Below, piece after piece: positions 31,683 through 35,766 of a DNA stretch of 35,766 bases. The translations under genes were made by a program, and so were the position numbers. The stretch spans positions 1 to 35,766 of the forward strand of contig CACYWH010000007.1 of assembly GCA_902778125.1 (NCBI GenBank), written 5' to 3'. Under the pieces are notes generated by a model, which was not told the DNA's origin, made no database searches, and was given only the letters and a program-made list of their open reading frames with translations. Each line of letters begins with the position of its first letter. Position 1 is the stretch's first letter. The stretch is from an uncultured Erysipelotrichaceae bacterium. GTDB lineage: Bacteria; Bacillota_I; Bacilli_A; RF39; UBA660.

Positions 31683-31758
31683 TAAAATCACTTCCTCTAT
31701 ATCAATTATACTTTATTTGTTATATTATGTGTAATTATTTTACTTATGTAATGTAAAG

Positions 31759-32685
31759 TTAAACATTCATAAAAAATATTTCTAATAATTTATTCTTATC
31801 AAGTCCATTAACTTTAACATCTATATCAATATTTGATAAATTAAATAATATATTAATAATTTCTTCATTTTTAAAATTATCTGAGTATCCAATCATTTTT
31901 TTCACTATGTATGGATTTACTCCAAGTCTCCTAGATATTTCAACCTCATTACTATTTTTAATTAAATTTTTAACTTGATAAAGTGTTCTAAATTGTTTGG
32001 CTAAAAAATCCATTATTACTATAGCATCAACACCACTTGATAAAATTATTTTATAACTATCAAACATAGAGCCAGTATTTCTTTCCATAACAGCATTTGA
32101 TAATTTAAACATTTCTTTTTCATTATTAACGCTTACCACTTTATTAATAACTTCATCCGTTAAATTTTTATCTTCTCCAAGATATAATAATATTTTATTT
32201 ACTTCATTTAATGTAATATCTACATTATTATCAGTTAAATTAAGAATAGTTTGAACTTGCTTATATGTAACATTAATATTATTATCTTTAAACAATTTAG
32301 TTACATATTCATGCAATTCTTTATAGTCCATTGTCTTAATTTCTATAACCTTGCACTTTTCCTTTAACACTTTAATTATATGCTTTCTATTATCTAAAAT
32401 GTCATCTTTGCATTTTAAAACTAAAGCATTATCATTCATATTTTCTATATAATTAAGTAATAATGTCTCTTCTTTATCCTTTAAACCTTTAAAAGTAAAA
32501 TTATTTACAATAATTAATTTTTTTTCATTAAATAAATCAATATAATTAATTTCATTTAATATATCTACTATTTCTGTATCATCATAATCATATTTAATAA
32601 TGTTTTTAATATCTAATTTATTAATTAAATCATTTATTTTTTCTTTTAAAATATTAATTTCATTCCCTAAAAAAACATATATCAT
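31759..32685 (-). CDS. holA: DNA polymerase III delta subunit (HolA)
   Basis: 308 residues, close to the usual 320-350. Clamp-loader subunit that opens the sliding clamp. Seen: N-terminal YVFLGNEINILKEKI (degenerate P-loop region with no GKT), then LIIVNNFTF, ALVLKCKDDILD, and a C-terminal helical collar including AIVIMDFLAKQFRTLYQVKNL in two parts and LGVNPYIVKKMI, typical of delta. Its start overlaps the stop of the RnfC-like gene (TAATG), so they are coupled. rpsT, the usual neighbour of holA in Firmicutes, is not present. Confidence 0.9.
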   Translation of the reverse strand: MIYVFLGNEINILKEKINDLINKLDIKNIIKYDYDDTEIVDILNEINYIDLFNEKKLIIVNNFTFKGLKDKEETLLLNYIENMNDNALVLKCKDDILDNRKHIIKVLKEKCKVIEIKTMDYKELHEYVTKLFKDNNINVTYKQVQTILNLTDNNVDITLNEVNKILLYLGEDKNLTDEVINKVVSVNNEKEMFKLSNAVMERNTGSMFDSYKIILSSGVDAIVIMDFLAKQFRTLYQVKNLIKNSNEVEISRRLGVNPYIVKKMIGYSDNFKNEEIINILFNLSNIDIDVKVNGLDKNKLLEIFFMNV

Positions 32686-33554
32686 TATTTGTTTCCCTTA
32701 ATAACAATGCTTCTACAACTAGAATCTAGTACAAAATCTAAAACATTATTAACTAATTTATTATTAACATACACTTGTTTACCAGAAAAAGATATTTTAA
32801 GTGCTTTTAATAATTCATATAAAGAAGTATATAATTTAACTTTAACAATAGTAGGTTCGTTATTACTATTTATTGTTACAATTGTATTGTCATACATATA
32901 ATCTAAACATATTGCTTTATGAATGGCTAATATTTCTTCAATCCCATAAAAAGCACACTTATTATCCTTAAATTTTCTATTTGAATGAACTATACATATA
33001 TTTAAAAAAGCATTTATATATTTTTCATAAGCATTTAGAGAATATAAATCATTTTTATCAATACAAATATAACAATTTTTCATATTAAAAACACTCATAA
33101 ATTCATCTATAGCTTCTAATATTTCTTCATAAGATTCATGATTAATAACCATATCTTTTAAATCATACTTTTTATCATATAGTGAATTTACAACTAAAGT
33201 GGTTTTACTATTTACATTTCTATTTAACCCATATTTAGTTAAAGATTCAATAATTTCACTTTTCTTTAATTTACCTACATTCTTAAGAGGATTTAATTTT
33301 TCTTTTTTATCTATAAAATCATTTTCAATTACTAATGAATTAAATTTACCACCATTGTATTCCATTTCTTTAATTCCAACTATACTACCACTTACTGGAC
33401 TATATAATTGTTTTCCATCACTTGTAGATCCAAGTGACATATTATGATAAACATTTTTACTTTTTTTAATTCTAAGTAATTCCATATTATCAAAAGGAAC
33501 ATATATAAAATTAGGTGATAAATATGTTATATATTCTTGTATTTTTTTTGCCAT
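32685..33554 (-). CDS. RnfC-like protein lacking Fe-S domain
   Basis: 289 residues. Seen: an N-terminal lipoyl/biotin-like beta-barrel region (about 15-80) with YVPFDNMELLRIKK, SDGKQLYSPVSGSIVGI and SLVIENDF, very like the RnfC N-terminal sandwich domain (KVGQ...APVSGTV). Then comes an NADH/FMN-binding-like Rossmann part (about 105-215) with VVNSLYDKKYDLKDM and NCYICIDKN, and a C-terminal SLBB-like segment with VYVNNKLVNN. The two CxxCxxCxxxC ferredoxin clusters of true RnfC are missing, as are the other rnf genes. A membrane-linked electron-transfer role is therefore doubtful; an RnfC-derived protein with another job is inferred. AGGAAGTG precedes the ATG. Confidence 0.65.
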   Translation of the reverse strand: MAKKIQEYITYLSPNFIYVPFDNMELLRIKKSKNVYHNMSLGSTSDGKQLYSPVSGSIVGIKEMEYNGGKFNSLVIENDFIDKKEKLNPLKNVGKLKKSEIIESLTKYGLNRNVNSKTTLVVNSLYDKKYDLKDMVINHESYEEILEAIDEFMSVFNMKNCYICIDKNDLYSLNAYEKYINAFLNICIVHSNRKFKDNKCAFYGIEEILAIHKAICLDYMYDNTIVTINSNNEPTIVKVKLYTSLYELLKALKISFSGKQVYVNNKLVNNVLDFVLDSSCRSIVIKGNK

Positions 33555-33648
33555 TCTTACACTTCCTACTAATAATTATATATTAAAAATGCATATTTTA
33601 AAAGACTAAATTATATGATAAAATATAAATGTATAATATGGAGGATTT

Positions 33649-35139
33649 ATGAGTAAAAGTAAAAAAACAATCATAACTATTTTATTTATAATCACAATAA
33701 TAGTAATAATACTAACGTTTATTGGTATAAACTATAATAAGAAAGAAAATGATAACAATGAAACAGAAGAAATAATTCCTAAAATAACAGAAGAATATAC
33801 AACCGCAACACTACAAAATGTTAAAACTTATCCAAGTTCTCTTAATATAGATTATCAAAATAAAGATGAAGTTTATTATTACGATGATGACATTAAATAT
33901 CTAGCATATAAAAATGGAATATTCTATGATAAGGAAAAACCAATAGAAGAAGATTATTCTGAAAAAATAGTTTTTAAATTATATACTTATAATTATGATC
34001 CAGAGAATGATGAACATTGTCTTACTGAAAATAAAACGAACACAAAAAATTGCTATAATTGGATTTATAGAATTTCTAATATGCAGGATTCAATAGATTA
34101 TTTAGTTCTTAGAGAAACTAATGAAACTGGTGAAGATAGATTATTAACTTTATTAAATCCTAATACTGGTACTAAAATTGATTTAAAACAATTAGGAATT
34201 GAATATATAGAAAATTCAGATGAATTGGGTGAAATTAAAACATATGATTATGATTATTTAGGAGTATGTAGTTACTTTAGTAAATGTGGTCTTATATCAT
34301 ATGATGGAAAAATTATAATTGATTTTATATATGATTCAATAGATTACACAAATAAAAATATAATAGTTATAAGTAAAAATAGTAAATATGGAATAATAAA
34401 TTATAAAAATGAAGTAAAAATTCCAATAGAATACGACGAATTATATTCATCAGGAAAATATATATTTGGAGTAAAAGACAATAAATTAAATGTATACAAT
34501 AACAAATACACTCTTATTACTGATAATATATCTGTTACAAAAGATAAAGATACTGAACAATATAACTATTTTACTATTCCAGAAGACAACAAAGTATACT
34601 TAGAAAACGAAAATGAATTATATTTAATAGATGGTAAATTACAAAGAAAAATAACAACTACTGATACATTTAATTATATATATGATGAAAAAGATAATAT
34701 TAAATATATTTATACAACAAATAAAGATAATAATAAATTAGAAATTAATTTTTATGATACTGATCTTTATGAATATTATAAATTAGAAAAAAATACAAAA
34801 GAAAATATAGATTACTATATTAATATAAGTAATATAGATAAAACTAACTACTATAACATTTCAATTTACTATGATTTAAAAGAATATAATGAAAATTATT
34901 ATATAGACATGCTAAATTCAAAAGAAATAACAGAATATAAAGCATTAAATAAATATTTTAATAATGGATATAGTTTTGTACTTACTGATACTAAACTTGA
35001 TATATATAAAGAAAAAGAATTAATAAATTCAATAAATGGAAATTATACTTATCTAAAAGATTATTACTTTATTAATAATAGTCTAAATAGTATTGAAGTA
35101 TTAGAATTTAAAAAAGAATCACATGAATTATCTCAGTGA
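33649..35139 (+). CDS. Membrane-anchored WG-repeat protein
   Basis: 496 residues; the only gene on the plus strand. Seen: basic start, one membrane segment (about 7-28), an acidic linker, then a large beta-rich extracellular region. Around residues 220-290 are WG-type repeats (KCGLISYDGKIIIDFIYD; KYGIINYKNEVKIPIEYDE), the pattern G-L/I-x-D/N-x-x-G-x-x-I-P-x-x-Y-D of WG beta-propeller-like proteins. The other blades are divergent. Four Cys are present, in HCLTE, NCYNW, VCSYF and KCGLI. Binding or signalling at the surface is inferred. GGAGG lies directly upstream. The 94-base divergent gap should hold promoters for both flanking genes; I cannot fix them. Its stop lies in the bidirectional terminator. 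Confidence 0.75.
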   Translation: MSKSKKTIITILFIITIIVIILTFIGINYNKKENDNNETEEIIPKITEEYTTATLQNVKTYPSSLNIDYQNKDEVYYYDDDIKYLAYKNGIFYDKEKPIEEDYSEKIVFKLYTYNYDPENDEHCLTENKTNTKNCYNWIYRISNMQDSIDYLVLRETNETGEDRLLTLLNPNTGTKIDLKQLGIEYIENSDELGEIKTYDYDYLGVCSYFSKCGLISYDGKIIIDFIYDSIDYTNKNIIVISKNSKYGIINYKNEVKIPIEYDELYSSGKYIFGVKDNKLNVYNNKYTLITDNISVTKDKDTEQYNYFTIPEDNKVYLENENELYLIDGKLQRKITTTDTFNYIYDEKDNIKYIYTTNKDNNKLEINFYDTDLYEYYKLEKNTKENIDYYINISNIDKTNYYNISIYYDLKEYNENYYIDMLNSKEITEYKALNKYFNNGYSFVLTDTKLDIYKEKELINSINGNYTYLKDYYFINNSLNSIEVLEFKKESHELSQ

Positions 35140-35148
35140 TTCTTTTTT
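35111..35148. terminator. Bidirectional terminator between convergent genes
   Basis: Stem GAATCAC / GTGATTC (35116-35122, 35136-35142) with T6 on the plus side and T5 on the minus side. It serves the WG-repeat gene on the plus strand and the pilin-like gene on the minus strand. The WG gene's stop codon is inside the stem. Confidence 0.8.
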
Positions 35149-35153
35149 AATAA

Positions 35154-35766
35154 TTAGAATTCAGATGTACTGACAACTATAACCAGGCGAACGCCGCTGC
35201 TAAAGTCACTCCAGAAGTTGCTGTAGTTCACACCGCCACCATACACGCTCCTAACGCCGCTCCGAATGCTAGCAGAGCCAAGCCAATAAGACCAATTACC
35301 TTTTATAGTACTTGATAAACTATTTGCTTCTTCATATGTTAATAGTCTTCCTGTTATATTATTTGGGGCCTTGTGCATATCCAGATGGATTTCCATATGT
35401 GTATGTTGGTGCTACACTTGACATGCTACTATTGTATACATATGGATATGGAGTTGAATAATCTCCACTTTTACCTGCTGCATTTGCTGAGTTTGCATAT
35501 TCACTCTTTAATCCCGCTGTACCTGGACAATTAGTTGATCCTGAACCATTTGATACACAATTTGCATTATCCCAATATCCTTTCCCTGAAAATGCCACAA
35601 CTCCTGTATAATCAGTACATCCCCTATAATATCCTTTTGCTGTTTCACTTTGTAATCCGTATCCAACGTCACTTGTTGTTAATGTTTTCGTAAATTCCCA
35701 ATTACTTCCATTCTTGTTGTATACATCTCCAACTAGTAAATTATATTTTGCTAAGAGTACTGTATT
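35154..35766 (-). CDS. Pilin-like surface protein, 3' part, with a frame break
   Basis: The gene runs in from the right edge. Frame 1 (35766 to 35359) encodes about 135 residues rich in Gly, Ser, Asn and Tyr, with two pairs of Cys (RGCTDY; NANCVSN; TNCPG), and stops at 35359. Frame 2 continues from there to the TAA at 35154, ending YWLGSAS...GVRLVIVVSTSEF. Removing one base of the C4 run at 35365-35368 (minus strand GGCCCCAAA) joins the two frames as ...AQGPNNITGRLLTYEE. This is a sequencing or assembly error, phase variation, or a broken gene. From memory, similar C-termini (LLTYEEA...YWLGSA...GVRPVI) end prepilin-type proteins of gut Firmicutes; the N-terminus is outside, so this is inference. 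The C-terminal part resembles a C-type-lectin-like fold. Confidence 0.65.
35171..35280 (-). other. Candidate DGR variable region in the pilin-like gene
   Basis: 60 of 110 bases are G or C, against 20 of 70 in the adjoining 35281-35350. In the 28 codons from AGC (SIRS...) to CGC, 15 end in C (AGC, GGC, AAC, TAC, GAC, TTC, CGC), foreign to this AT-ending genome. This is the pattern left when an AAC-rich template is copied with adenine mutagenesis. It sits in the last exposed part of a lectin-like C-terminus, followed by the fixed GVR-VIVV end and a hairpin, as in known diversity-generating retroelement targets. No reverse transcriptase or template repeat is seen in the window. Confidence 0.6.

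Noticed and set aside
35154..35766. Two separate small genes (35154-35396 and 35359-35598)
   Set aside because: Neither has a convincing SD, the first is open to the window edge, and one base change fuses them into a sensible protein, so one frame-broken gene is the simpler reading.
1..35766. Mycoplasma-type genetic code (UGA as Trp)
   Set aside because: Several genes end in TGA with normal C-termini, and Trp is written TGG in conserved motifs.
1..35766. Reverse transcriptase, Avd gene or template repeat inside the window
   Set aside because: No frame shows the YxDD motif or RT domains, and no second GC-rich, AAC-rich copy of the variable stretch was seen.
1..35766. tRNA, rRNA or tmRNA genes, IS elements or att sites
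   Set aside because: None recognised by eye; intergenic gaps are short and accounted for by promoters, terminators and leaders.

Overview
The window is very A+T-rich and reads as chromosome of an uncultured gut-type Firmicute: a Bacilli, Erysipelotrichia or RF39-like lineage close to the Mollicutes. The evidence is a single-chain glycyl-tRNA synthetase, a DnaE-type polymerase, SepF and DivIVA, MraY next to an FtsW/SpoVE-type flippase, two T-box leaders and an intact SpoIVA. UGA is used as a stop (lipoprotein at 11653, WG-repeat protein at 35139), so the mycoplasma code does not apply. SpoIVA, with a sigma-E-like promoter, points to a spore former or a recent descendant of one. The taxonomic call is inference.

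All genes but one lie on the minus strand, so the layout is best read from right to left. At 35154-35766 is the 3' part of a pilin-like surface protein, with a frame break and a GC-rich hypervariable-looking tail. It converges with the only plus-strand gene (33649-35139, a membrane-anchored WG-repeat protein) on a shared bidirectional terminator. Then follow an RnfC-like orphan and holA, mraY and ftsW, an ORF6N/PLD-like protein, and a trp T-box with trpS. Next come a ClpX-like ATPase, an unknown gene and rnhB, then a duplicated HTH-metallophosphoesterase. A compact gly T-box precedes an unknown gene and glyS, and sepF-divIVA and dnaE follow.

From 16.3 to 7.7 kb is a run of mostly uncharacterised genes. 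It contains a divergent SecA without the usual zinc tail, an NDT-fold protein, a small secreted peptide, a lipoprotein behind a probable manganese (yybP-ykoY) riboswitch, a DUF2441-like gene, spoIVA and two small genes.

The left part is cell-surface: a type I signal peptidase, a 1869-residue secreted protein (InlB-type and MucBP-type repeats, tandem 426-bp repeats, a VWA domain, an acidic tail, no LPXTG), a PH-like protein, a Cys-rich membrane protein and the start of a type IV pilin-like gene.

The most interesting signal is the tail of the right-hand pilin-like gene. It holds 110 bases of about 55% G+C rich in NNC codons inside a roughly 29% G+C gene, just before the stop and a hairpin. This is what the variable region of a diversity-generating retroelement target looks like, but neither a reverse transcriptase nor a template repeat is in the window. 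Other points for a second look are the very short stem I of the glycine T-box, the Mn-type riboswitch in front of a lipoprotein, and the HTH-phosphoesterase whose first half is a pseudo-enzyme.
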